Shown: in pieces, positions 32,450 through 40,375 of the stretch
Layout of the letters: every line of letters starts with the position of its first letter
How positions within the stretch are numbered: position 1 is the first letter of the stretch
Assembly: GCA_944389275.1 (NCBI GenBank)
Contig: CALXLT010000007.1
Span: 1 to 55,454, forward strand
Source: an uncultured Spirochaetaceae bacterium
Lineage (GTDB): Bacteria > Spirochaetota > Spirochaetia > Sphaerochaetales > Sphaerochaetaceae
DNA length: 55,454 nt
Direction: 5' to 3'
The notes under the pieces: model-generated
What the model saw: the letters and a program-made list of their open reading frames with translations, nothing else
Database searches by the model: none
Told to the model about the DNA's origin: nothing
Position numbers and translations under genes: made by a program

Positions 32450-33904
32450 CTAGCGTTTCCAGAACGCTCTGGTGAACAACGTGTATATCGTATAGAACTC
32501 AAGCCTTCCCGCGAGCATTAAAAACGAGAATACCCAGAGGCTCCAGTCGGGGAATATGGCATATGTAAACGAGGAACCAAGCCCGCCGATACCTGTGCCG
32601 AGGTTGCCAAGGCAGAGGAAGACGGACGAGAAGCAGGTAAGGAAGTCCTTCTCGGTGAACGCGATGATGACGGAGCCGAGGAAGAGCGTGAGGAAGTAGC
32701 ACCCGATGTACCCCGCGATCGAAAGGGCGGCGTGGCTGTCGAAGCGGCTCTCCCCTACCTGTATCGATGAGACGGAATTGGGGTGTATGCGCTTTATCAT
32801 CGAGTTGTATCCAAGGCGCATCATCACGGCGATCCTTATTACCTTTATCCCTCCTCCCGCGGAGCCGGAGCAGGCCCCGATGAAGCAGACGACTATAAGG
32901 AGCATCTGGGAGAACATCGGCCAGAGGTTGAAGTCATCAACCACGAAGCCCGTGGTCGTCATCATCGAGACGACATGGAAGGCGGACTTCCTCAGCGCCT
33001 CTGAAAGTGATCCATAGGTCCCGGTGATGAGAAGCTGCGCCGTTATGCAGAGCGTGGAGAACACCGTTATCATGGCATAGATCCTGAGCTCCCCATTCCT
33101 CCTGATCTTGAGGAAATTACGCTTTATCGCATAGAAGAAGATGGCGAAGTTCACGCCTGCGAGGAACATGAAGATGGTGCAGACCCACTCGACATACGCG
33201 CTCCCGTACCCTCCGATCGAGTCATTGAGCGCGGCGAATCCCGCGGCTCCTATAGTCCCGAACATGACCGTTATGGCGTTGAAGGAATCAAGGCCGCCAA
33301 GCATCAGCAGCAGCGTCTGCAGGACAGAGAGCCCGAGGTAGATGCACCAGAGCACGCCCGCAGTCCCCCGGATCGTCGGCGTGAACTTCGATTTCGCGGG
33401 CCCCACGGACTCCGCTCCCACGAGGGCGTTGCCCCTCACGCCGAATATAGGGAGGACGGCGACGAAGAGGACGACGACTCCCATGCCTCCGAGCCAGTTG
33501 GTCATGCTCCGCCAGAATATGATCGACCTATCGAGCGCCTCTATGTCCGAGAGCACCGTCGCTCCCGCTGTGGTGAAGCCCGACATTATCTCGAAGAAGC
33601 ACTCCGAGTATGTCGGAAGGCTCTCCGCGAGATATAGAGGAAGAGCTCCAAAGATGGCCATGACCACCCAGGTCAGAGAGACGATAAGCATCGATTCCCT
33701 CGTCCCGATCCTCAGCTCCTTGTCCCAATGTGTGAGATGGAGGATGTAGAACGAGAGGAGGCCCATGAGGGCTATTGTCAGGAGAAAGCCATTGGCCGCG
33801 CTTCTTTCCGCATAGTGGAACGCTATGAAGAGCGGTATAAGCATAAGGGCCGCTATGAAGAGCATTATATACGAAAGGAATCGAAAGACCGAACTGTAGC
33901 TCAT
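32450..33904 (-). CDS. trkH: Trk potassium uptake channel subunit TrkH (copy 2)
   Basis: A 484-residue TrkH protein, first gene of trkH-trkA-trkH. Pore loops: MSGFTTAGATVLSD, MFGTIGAAGFAALND, VSMMTTTGFVVDDF and CLGNLGTGIGGLG. It aligns along its whole length with the second copy and shares long identical runs such as FWRSMTNWLGGMGVVVLFVAVLPIFGVRG with only scattered changes, so they are paralogues from a duplication. The first loop has TTAGAT where copy 1 has TTTGAT, and the fourth has GTGIGG against GIGLGG; ion selectivity or affinity may therefore differ. ATG follows GGAGAGG. Confidence 0.93.
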   Translation of the reverse strand: MSYSSVFRFLSYIMLFIAALMLIPLFIAFHYAERSAANGFLLTIALMGLLSFYILHLTHWDKELRIGTRESMLIVSLTWVVMAIFGALPLYLAESLPTYSECFFEIMSGFTTAGATVLSDIEALDRSIIFWRSMTNWLGGMGVVVLFVAVLPIFGVRGNALVGAESVGPAKSKFTPTIRGTAGVLWCIYLGLSVLQTLLLMLGGLDSFNAITVMFGTIGAAGFAALNDSIGGYGSAYVEWVCTIFMFLAGVNFAIFFYAIKRNFLKIRRNGELRIYAMITVFSTLCITAQLLITGTYGSLSEALRKSAFHVVSMMTTTGFVVDDFNLWPMFSQMLLIVVCFIGACSGSAGGGIKVIRIAVMMRLGYNSMIKRIHPNSVSSIQVGESRFDSHAALSIAGYIGCYFLTLFLGSVIIAFTEKDFLTCFSSVFLCLGNLGTGIGGLGSSFTYAIFPDWSLWVFSFLMLAGRLEFYTIYTLFTRAFWKR

Positions 33905-33922
33905 ACCTCTCCCTGCGTCGCA

Positions 33923-33952
33923 ATACTATCGTGACTGAGGCCTGCAAGGCAA
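33923..33952 (-). promoter_or_regulatory. Promoter of the trkH-trkA-trkH operon
   Basis: On the minus strand TTGCCT (33952-33947) and TAGTAT (33928-33923) are 18 bp apart. The predicted start is about a dozen bases before the trkH ATG, which has a GGAGAGG ribosome-binding site, so this unit has a conventional leader. Confidence 0.5.
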
Positions 33953-33982
33953 GCATGGCTTCTCCACCAAGGGAGAAAGATA

Positions 33983-33988
33983 TATCAT
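33983..33988 (+). promoter_or_regulatory. -10 element of the PAP2 gene (leaderless start)
   Basis: TATCAT lies exactly six bases before the ATG at 33995. No Shine-Dalgarno separates them and only a weak -35 (TTCTCC) is found. Confidence 0.45.
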
Positions 33989-33994
33989 CATGCC

Positions 33995-34888
33995 ATGCAG
34001 CTGGATATCCTTGTGTTCCTACAGAGCATCCATACTCCGCTATTGGACAGGATGATGAACTTCATCTCCCTTCTGGGAGAGATCGCCGTGCCGCTTCTCG
34101 CGCTCTCGCTGATGTACTGGTGCATAAGCCGCAAGAAAGCCTTCGCAGTGCTTTCATCACTTATGGCGGCGCTCCTTACGACCCAGGTCGTCAAGGCCAT
34201 CGTTCGCTCGCCGCGCCCATTCCAGGCCCATCCGGAGCTCATAGAGGGAGGAAGGATAGAGACAGCCACGGGCTACTCGTTCCCGTCGGGCCACAGCACC
34301 ACGTCCTCGGCATTCTACTCCTCCCTTGCCGCTCTCTGGAGAAAAAGGTGGCTCACCATCGTCTCTGCCCTGCTCATCATAGCCATACCTATCTCAAGGA
34401 TGTACCTGGGAGTGCACTGGCCTGTCGATGTCATCGTAGGCACGGCTATCGGCCTTCTTTCAGGGCTGCTTCTTTCAGATATCTTCCAGAGGATCTATGA
34501 GGATAGGAGCTGGTGCCTCTCGTTCACGCTTATCTCCGGGATGGCGACGCTCCTGCTGTCCATCATCCTCATAGTCCTTCTTGAGCTGGATACGATAGAC
34601 GCGGTCGCGTTCTCCGACCTCATGTCAAACGCGGCGGTGACCTCAGGCTCAGCCCTCGGGATATACCTCGACAGGAGGTTCCTCGAATATGACGAGAGGA
34701 GCGGCAGCGTGGCTAAAAAGGCCGTGCGATACATCGCCGGCATCGCCGTTGTAGCGGCTCTGGCTGTTATGATATCGCTGATCCCTCTTCCGCACTACGC
34801 CTCGTCATCGCTTCTTTTCTTCATGGCGGGCGCATCCGTCACGTTCATATACCCTGCCATCGCGCTGAAGGCGGGCCTTTTCAGATAG
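33995..34888 (+). CDS. PAP2-superfamily membrane phosphatase
   Basis: A 297-residue integral membrane lipid phosphatase. The three phosphatase motifs are complete: KAIVRSPRP (~67-75), SFPSGHSTT (~94-102) and SRMYLGVHWPVD (~135-146). About eight membrane helices are present, with extra C-terminal helices beyond the core PAP2 fold. Such proteins recycle undecaprenyl pyrophosphate or dephosphorylate lipids such as PGP or phosphatidate; the sequence does not choose between them. It diverges from the trk operon, and its last 8 bp overlap the convergent exonuclease gene. Confidence 0.88.
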   Translation: MQLDILVFLQSIHTPLLDRMMNFISLLGEIAVPLLALSLMYWCISRKKAFAVLSSLMAALLTTQVVKAIVRSPRPFQAHPELIEGGRIETATGYSFPSGHSTTSSAFYSSLAALWRKRWLTIVSALLIIAIPISRMYLGVHWPVDVIVGTAIGLLSGLLLSDIFQRIYEDRSWCLSFTLISGMATLLLSIILIVLLELDTIDAVAFSDLMSNAAVTSGSALGIYLDRRFLEYDERSGSVAKKAVRYIAGIAVVAALAVMISLIPLPHYASSSLLFFMAGASVTFIYPAIALKAGLFR

Positions 34889-35456
34889 TCCTCGGGAAGG
34901 CGCTCTTCCGGCTCTTGTAGACCATATGGAAGAAGCGCCTCGCGTCCTCGTCCGTGTATATATGCCCCTTGCAGAGCATGGAGAAGAGGCGGCCGCAGAT
35001 CTCGCTGTCGGCAAGTGCGTTATGCGCCTCGTACTCCCAGCCGAACGCGGACGCAAGCGACGTGAGTTTATACGAAGGCCTGCCCTTCCAGAGCTTCCTG
35101 GCAAGCGAGAGCGTGCAGTAGTAATCGTTATGCACAGGCTCTATGCCCCATGACTCCAGGGAGCCACGTAGCACCGAGATATCGAACTGGGCGTTGTGCG
35201 CGACAAGCGGCAGAGGCCCGATGAATGCCTTCATATCCTCCCAGATATCCGCGATCGTCGGGGCGCTGAGTACATCCAGGGGATCAAGATGGTGTATCTG
35301 GAAGCAGAACGGGTCGAACTTCGGGACACGCGGACGTATGAGCGAGTAGTATCTCGACACGGCGTTCCCGTCCTCATCCATCCTGACAAGCCCCACGGAG
35401 CAGGCGCTGTCCTTCTCCGTGGAAGCTGTCTCGAAATCTATGGCTACGTAGTTCAC
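34881..35456 (-). CDS. DnaQ-like DEDDh 3'-5' exonuclease
   Basis: A 191-residue single-domain exonuclease. The DEDDh residues are visible: NYVAIDFETAS (Asp, Glu; residues ~2-12), VAHNAQFDISVL (Asp) and AHNALADSEICG (His, Asp). It could act as a polymerase epsilon-like proofreader, RNase T-like or general nuclease; no further domain is present. The start is a GTG at 35456 overlapping the manA stop (GTGA), giving a canonical N-terminus; a longer frame inside manA is rejected. Last gene of the MFS-MATE-manA-exonuclease unit. Confidence 0.85.
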   Translation of the reverse strand: MNYVAIDFETASTEKDSACSVGLVRMDEDGNAVSRYYSLIRPRVPKFDPFCFQIHHLDPLDVLSAPTIADIWEDMKAFIGPLPLVAHNAQFDISVLRGSLESWGIEPVHNDYYCTLSLARKLWKGRPSYKLTSLASAFGWEYEAHNALADSEICGRLFSMLCKGHIYTDEDARRFFHMVYKSRKSAFPRTI

Positions 35457-36616
35457 GAGAGCGTACCGCACTCGGCGATATACACCCTGCCCTGGACATT
35501 CATCGAATACTCGAGGGAGGATGGGACAACCGCGCATTCGCCTTTGCCTATCGTGAGGCTCTCGCTTCCTTCGGAGAACCTGACAGAGCCTTCGGTCGCG
35601 AGCACGAGGGAAAGCCTTCCGCTTCTCATCGCGTAGTTCCCGGCCCCTGCCGAAAGCAGCCTGAACTCACCGGTAGGCGCGAGATAGACGGTGCGCCCGA
35701 ATCCATCCTTCTCGGTCCTGACCTTTTCTGGATCGATCGAATCGAACGACATTATGCGCTCAAGCTCGGCAAGATCCATCCTCTTCTTCGTCAGGCCGCC
35801 GCGAAGGACATTGTCAGAGGCGTTCATCAGCTCGACGCCATTGCCGAAGACATAGGCATGGAGCGTGTCAGGCTCGAGGAACAGTGCCTCGCCTATCTGG
35901 AGCGTTATGACATTCATCAGATACGGGAAGAGCGCGCCGATGTCCCCGGGATACTCCTCAAGGCACTCAAGCGCTATGCCCTTGCGCGTCAGGAAGAGCC
36001 CGTTCCAGCTCTCGCCCTTATCGGCACGTAGAGAGGCCTCAAGCTCCTCGAGGATCATCTTCCTGTCCTCCGCGGAAAGCGCGTAGAGACCAAGGTAGAG
36101 ATCCTTCACCGATGACGAGAAATTCCTGATAGCACGCGCATATCCTGTAGGGATGAGAGCGGCAAGGTCAGCGTTCACGACCTCGGGATCCCTGAAGCCG
36201 CACATGGCGGTTATAGGGGAAAGGGCCGCTATTATCTCAGCCTTCGGATTGGGATCCTGGTAGTTATGCTCCTTGCCTTCCTTCCTGAGCCCTTCCTCCC
36301 TCTTCCATCCTTCCTGGGCCTGGAGGCGCGTGGGATGGCACTGCAGGGAAAGAGGCTTCTCGATAGCGAGGATCTTCAAAAGGATCGGAAGCTCCCCTGA
36401 GAACATGCCATAGCCTTCGCCGAGGTATGACTTGTCTTCCCTTATGAGGGCGGAAAGAGGCTCTCCGTCCTCCGTCTTGGATTCACCTAGGGCGTGGGTG
36501 CCGAACCAGAGCTCAGCCTGGGGCTTTCCTGTGTATCCACCGATAAGGGACGGGATGAAATCCTTGTTGCCCCATGCATAGTCCTTGACTGTACCGATTA
36601 TCTTCTTGATCTTCAT
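35453..36616 (-). CDS. manA: Mannose-6-phosphate isomerase, class I
   Basis: A 387-residue type I phosphomannose isomerase that interconverts mannose-6-phosphate and fructose-6-phosphate. Zinc ligands and active-site segments: LSLQCHPTRLQAQEG (Gln, His; ~89-103), DPNPKAEIIAAL (Glu; ~120-131), LFLEPDTLHAYVFGNGVELMNASDNVLRGGLT (His; ~244-275). N-terminal KDYAWGNKDFIPSLIG is typical. The ATG overlaps the stop of the upstream MATE gene by 4 bp. With an upstream sugar-type MFS transporter this points to mannose or a related hexose entering glycolysis. Confidence 0.93.
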   Translation of the reverse strand: MKIKKIIGTVKDYAWGNKDFIPSLIGGYTGKPQAELWFGTHALGESKTEDGEPLSALIREDKSYLGEGYGMFSGELPILLKILAIEKPLSLQCHPTRLQAQEGWKREEGLRKEGKEHNYQDPNPKAEIIAALSPITAMCGFRDPEVVNADLAALIPTGYARAIRNFSSSVKDLYLGLYALSAEDRKMILEELEASLRADKGESWNGLFLTRKGIALECLEEYPGDIGALFPYLMNVITLQIGEALFLEPDTLHAYVFGNGVELMNASDNVLRGGLTKKRMDLAELERIMSFDSIDPEKVRTEKDGFGRTVYLAPTGEFRLLSAGAGNYAMRSGRLSLVLATEGSVRFSEGSESLTIGKGECAVVPSSLEYSMNVQGRVYIAECGTLS

Positions 36617-37986
36617 GCTTCTATCTTATCCTTATTCTTGGCATCAAGCATCCTCAGGAAGTACCTGAATAGGAAGATTGCCAGGAAGAATGTCACGAGA
36701 TCGCTCAGCGGCTGGGCGATCACGACTCCCCAGAGCCCTATGAACTGCGGCAGGAGAAGCACCAAGGGAAGGAAGAATATCCCCTGGCGCGCCATGGCGA
36801 GGACAGTGGCGGGAAGTGACTGCCCCGTGCTCTGCAGCGCCATGTTCGTCGCCGTCACAAGGCCCGTAAGCGGCAAGAGCGCGGCCTGCGCCCTCAGCGC
36901 GGCGACGCCTATCCTCATAACCTCGGCGTCATCCTTGCGGAATATCGCGATGATCTGAGGCGCGGCCGCTACCGATATAATGGCGAGGACAAGCATTATC
37001 ACAGTGCCGACGGCAGCGGTGAAGACCGTGGCCCTACGGACCCTGTCATAGCGCTCTGCGCCGTAATTGAATGAGGAGACAGGCTGGAAGCCCTGGCCGA
37101 AGCCCAGCATCGCGCTGAAGGCGAACATCGTCACCCTCCCCGATATGCTCATCGCGGCGACGGCGGCGTCTCCGAACGCTGCAGCCCCGACGTTAAGCGC
37201 TATGGATGCTATGCTCGCAAGCCCCTGCCTCATCAGAGTCGGCAGCCCCACCCTGATTATATTGAGATATGTCCTCGCGTCCCTTGCGACCTTCGTTATC
37301 TGGATACGGACGCTGGACTTGCCCATGAGGAAGAACGAGAGGAGGATCACGAAGCTCACGAGCTGGCTGAGTGCCGTGGCCATCGCGGCTCCTGCTGTCC
37401 CGAAACCGAAGGTGAATATGAAGATCGGGTCCAGAATGATGTTCAGCACTCCTCCCGCAGTGAGCCCTATCATGCTGAAGAAGGCCTTCCCTTCCGCTCT
37501 GAGGTAGTTGTTGAGGACAAAGGAGCAGCACATGACCGGGCATCCGAAGAATATGTACTCGGCATAGTCCTCCGCGAAGGGAAGTATCGTCTCTGTCGCT
37601 CCCAGCATCCTCATGAGATCGGTGCGGAAGACCGTTCCCAGAGCCATCAGCAGCAGCGAGAGAAGGAGAGCGAGGAAGAAGCCTGAGGAGGCCGTGACCG
37701 TGGCTTTCCCGTCCTCCTTCGCGCCAAGCTGCCTGGAGAGTATGTTCCCGGCTCCCATGCCTATTGTGAAGCCTATGGCCTGGATTATGGCCATGATCGA
37801 GAAGACGATGCCGACAGCACCGGTTGCTGATGTACCAAGCATAGAGACGAAGAAGGTATCCGCGGTATTGTACAGCGCGGATACCATCATGCTTATGATC
37901 GTCGGGACTGCCAGCTTCCCGATAAGGCGGGAAACAGGCGTTTCCGTCATCTTCCTGTAGTGCTCGGCCCTTTCCTTATCAGTCAT
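36613..37986 (-). CDS. MATE-family efflux transporter
   Basis: A 457-residue, 12-helix MATE protein of the DinF/NorM-like group in anaerobes (MTETPVSRLIGKLAVPTIISMMVSALYNTADTFFVSMLGTSATGAVGI at ~11-57; second half ALGFGQGFQPVSSFNYGAERYDRVRRA). It likely exports organic cations or metabolites. It is distinct in sequence from the MATE at 12534-13874. It overlaps the MFS gene by 8 bp upstream and manA by 4 bp downstream, so it belongs to a four-gene unit whose shared purpose is unclear. Confidence 0.92.
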   Translation of the reverse strand: MTDKERAEHYRKMTETPVSRLIGKLAVPTIISMMVSALYNTADTFFVSMLGTSATGAVGIVFSIMAIIQAIGFTIGMGAGNILSRQLGAKEDGKATVTASSGFFLALLLSLLLMALGTVFRTDLMRMLGATETILPFAEDYAEYIFFGCPVMCCSFVLNNYLRAEGKAFFSMIGLTAGGVLNIILDPIFIFTFGFGTAGAAMATALSQLVSFVILLSFFLMGKSSVRIQITKVARDARTYLNIIRVGLPTLMRQGLASIASIALNVGAAAFGDAAVAAMSISGRVTMFAFSAMLGFGQGFQPVSSFNYGAERYDRVRRATVFTAAVGTVIMLVLAIISVAAAPQIIAIFRKDDAEVMRIGVAALRAQAALLPLTGLVTATNMALQSTGQSLPATVLAMARQGIFFLPLVLLLPQFIGLWGVVIAQPLSDLVTFFLAIFLFRYFLRMLDAKNKDKIEA

Positions 37987-39268
37987 CCTGAGGCTCTCCC
38001 CTATGCACGAAGCGCATCAGGCAGAATGCGATGAGCATGAACACAAGACCGAATATGAAAAGCGCTGGATAGCCGAAGAGATCTATCGATCCGCCTGCAA
38101 GAGGAGGCGCCACGATCGAGGCAAGCTGGGAGAAAAAGTAATACGCTCCCGTGTATATCCCTATCGTGCTATACGAGGCCATCTGCCAGAGCATCGGGAA
38201 GGAGTTCGTGACGACAGTCACCCAGAACACGCCGAAGAGGAAGAGAAGCGCCCAGAACGTGGCGAGGCGCACACCAGGGGCCATGCCGGACGTAAGCGTG
38301 CCATGGAGGAACACAAGGGCAAGGATCACCACGATAGCCATCAGCGATACCCTTATCGTCTTCTTCCTGCCGTACTTATGGGCGATTCGCCCTGAAGGGA
38401 CCGCGAACGCCGCATAGGCTATGCCGACCATCCCGGACGAGAGCGCTGCGGTTCCGGCGCTCGTGCCGAGCTCCTCGATCGTGTACACGCCGATGAACGG
38501 GAGTATCCCCTGATAGGCGATGAACCAGCAGAGAAGCGAGAGGAGTATGAAGAGAGCGCTCTTCTCCTTCTCGGCGAATATGCCCTTGAGGCTCTTGAGC
38601 ATCGGCTCCTTCTCATCCTTGTCGCCCTTGTCCTTGACCGTGCTCCGCCTTTCCTTGACGAAGACGAAGAGCAGGACGACCGCGATGATGACGAAGAGGG
38701 AGGCGACGGGGAACGCGAGGACCTTGTCAACCTCCCCCGCTCCCGGGACGCGTACCGTCACGTCCATCAGTCGGGCCAGCAGCACCGTGCCGAGTATCGT
38801 CGCGAGCCCTCCCATCGTGTTTATGACGCCATTGGCCTCGCTCCTGAGGTCCGCAGGGACCATATCAGGCATAAGCGCGACGACAGGGCCGCGCACGGCC
38901 TGCTTGAATATATTGAGGAAGAACACTGTGATGATGAGCATCACGAGGGAATCGAGGGCAGAGAACGGGACAAGCGCGAAAAAGAGCGCGGAGAGCGGAA
39001 GCAGCGTGATTATATACGGCATCCTCCTCCCTATCCTTGTCTCAGTCCTGTCGGAAAGGGCCGAGAATATCGGGATGAGCAGTATCGCGAGGATATTGTC
39101 CAGCGTCATTATCAGGCCGATAAGGAAGCTTGAGTCGAGGTAATATCCCAGGAATACAGGCACGTAGTTGTCGTACAGAGGATCCATGAGCCCCATCGTG
39201 AAGAACCCAAGCCCGATCAGGAATGTCGTCGCATAGTAGCCGGATAGCCCTTTCTTTTCCTTTTCCAT
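37979..39268 (-). CDS. MFS transporter, SLC45/GPH-like (probable sugar transporter)
   Basis: A 429-residue, 12-helix major facilitator protein. The loop 2-3 motif SALSDRTETRIGRRMPYI and loop 8-9 GRIAHKYGRKKTIR resemble the SLC45 and GPH sugar transporters. A charged central loop (KERRSTVKDKGDKDEKEP) separates the halves. Substrate is inferred only from family and from manA two genes downstream. ATG 39268 has no Shine-Dalgarno, but TAGACT lies exactly six bases upstream. First gene of MFS-MATE-manA-exonuclease and divergent from kamA. Confidence 0.85.
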   Translation of the reverse strand: MEKEKKGLSGYYATTFLIGLGFFTMGLMDPLYDNYVPVFLGYYLDSSFLIGLIMTLDNILAILLIPIFSALSDRTETRIGRRMPYIITLLPLSALFFALVPFSALDSLVMLIITVFFLNIFKQAVRGPVVALMPDMVPADLRSEANGVINTMGGLATILGTVLLARLMDVTVRVPGAGEVDKVLAFPVASLFVIIAVVLLFVFVKERRSTVKDKGDKDEKEPMLKSLKGIFAEKEKSALFILLSLLCWFIAYQGILPFIGVYTIEELGTSAGTAALSSGMVGIAYAAFAVPSGRIAHKYGRKKTIRVSLMAIVVILALVFLHGTLTSGMAPGVRLATFWALLFLFGVFWVTVVTNSFPMLWQMASYSTIGIYTGAYYFFSQLASIVAPPLAGGSIDLFGYPALFIFGLVFMLIAFCLMRFVHRGEPQDD

Positions 39269-39274
39269 GCCTGC

Positions 39275-39280
39275 AGTCTA
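39275..39280 (-). promoter_or_regulatory. -10 element of the MFS operon (leaderless start)
   Basis: TAGACT on the minus strand, followed by six bases and the ATG at 39268. It is the weakest of the leaderless candidates: four of six bases match the consensus and no good -35 is seen. Confidence 0.35.
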
Positions 39281-39302
39281 GCACTTCTGAGGGGTGGGCG
39301 TC

Positions 39303-39331
39303 TTCACACCGGGCCGCCGTAGTGCTATAAG
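39303..39331 (+). promoter_or_regulatory. kamA promoter (leaderless GTG start)
   Basis: TTCACA (39303-39308) and TATAAG (39326-39331) are 17 bp apart, a good promoter. Exactly six bases follow before the GTG start at 39338, so transcription should begin on the start codon. There is no usable Shine-Dalgarno. Confidence 0.65.
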
Positions 39332-39337
39332 AATCGG

Positions 39338-40375
39338 GTGGCCATAACGAATATCGAGCAATTGAATGGATATATAGAGCTTAGCGAGGACGAGAAGGCC
39401 TGGCGGGAGGATGGCGAGAACACCCTTCCGATCCTGATCCCAGAGCGTATCGCCGCGATGCTCTCCAACCCCGCTATAAGGCGGCAGTTCGTCCCGTCCG
39501 CGAAGGAGAACGAGGACACGGTCGGCACTCTCGACCCGCAGGAGGAAAGGGAGAACAGCCATACAGAGCGTCTGGTGCACCGCTACCGCAACAGGGCGGC
39601 CTTCCTCGTCACGGACAGGTGCTTCGCCTATTGCCGCCACTGCTTCCGCCGCCGCTTCACGGGAAAGATGATCGGAGAGGCCAGCGAAGGCGAGATAAGG
39701 GAAGCCGCCGCGTATATAAAGGAGCACAGGGAGATACGTGAAGTCCTCCTCACCGGCGGGGATATGTTCACCCTCTCCGACAGCCACATAAGAAGGATGC
39801 TCTCGATATTCAAGTCCGAATGCCCCTCTGTCATATTCCGCCTCTGCACGCGCGCCGTTGCAGTATGCCCCGAGAGATTCACGGCAGGGCTTTTCGCGGC
39901 CATAAAGGAAAACCAGAAGGGAGCGCCGTTTTATCTGATGACGCAGTTCAACCACCCGGATGAGCTGACAGATGACGCGGCCAAGGCTGTTTCAGGATTC
40001 CTGGATCTGGGGATACCCGCGTTCAACCAGACAGTGCTCCTAAGCGGCGTGAACGATGACGAGAAGACTTTGATAGAGCTTTCGGAGAAGCTCCTTCTGA
40101 ACAGGATAAAACCCTACTACCTCTTCCAGGGAGACCTCGTGAAGGGGACGCGGCACCTGCGTGTCCCAATCGAGCGCGGCCTTGAGATCGAGAAGAACAT
40201 CAGGGCAGAGCTTTCAGGGCTCGGCATGCCCCAGTACACGATCGACCTGCCAGAGGGAGGCGGCAAGGTTATACTCACCCATAGCTACCTTATAGGAAAG
40301 GAAGGCGGGTCATACGTGTTCGAGACTCCGGAAGGGAAGATCAGGCATTATCCCGATGTATCGACGAGAGGATAG
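39338..40375 (+). CDS. KamA/EpmB-family radical SAM aminomutase
   Basis: A 345-residue radical SAM, PLP-dependent enzyme of the lysine 2,3-aminomutase family. The Fe-S/SAM motif is CFAYCRHCFRRRF (Cys95, Cys99 and Cys102 region), with LLTGGDMF after it. Lysine-binding acids appear in YYLFQGDLVKG and YTIDLPEGGGKV, which also carries the PLP lysine. At 345 residues it is the size of EpmB (EF-P lysine modification) rather than full KAM (about 410-420), which has extra N- and C-terminal parts. No epmA or efp is in the window, so the substrate is open. GTG start supported by the promoter six bases upstream. Its 3' end overlaps the convergent M20 gene by 35 bp. Confidence 0.85.
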   Translation: MAITNIEQLNGYIELSEDEKAWREDGENTLPILIPERIAAMLSNPAIRRQFVPSAKENEDTVGTLDPQEERENSHTERLVHRYRNRAAFLVTDRCFAYCRHCFRRRFTGKMIGEASEGEIREAAAYIKEHREIREVLLTGGDMFTLSDSHIRRMLSIFKSECPSVIFRLCTRAVAVCPERFTAGLFAAIKENQKGAPFYLMTQFNHPDELTDDAAKAVSGFLDLGIPAFNQTVLLSGVNDDEKTLIELSEKLLLNRIKPYYLFQGDLVKGTRHLRVPIERGLEIEKNIRAELSGLGMPQYTIDLPEGGGKVILTHSYLIGKEGGSYVFETPEGKIRHYPDVSTRG

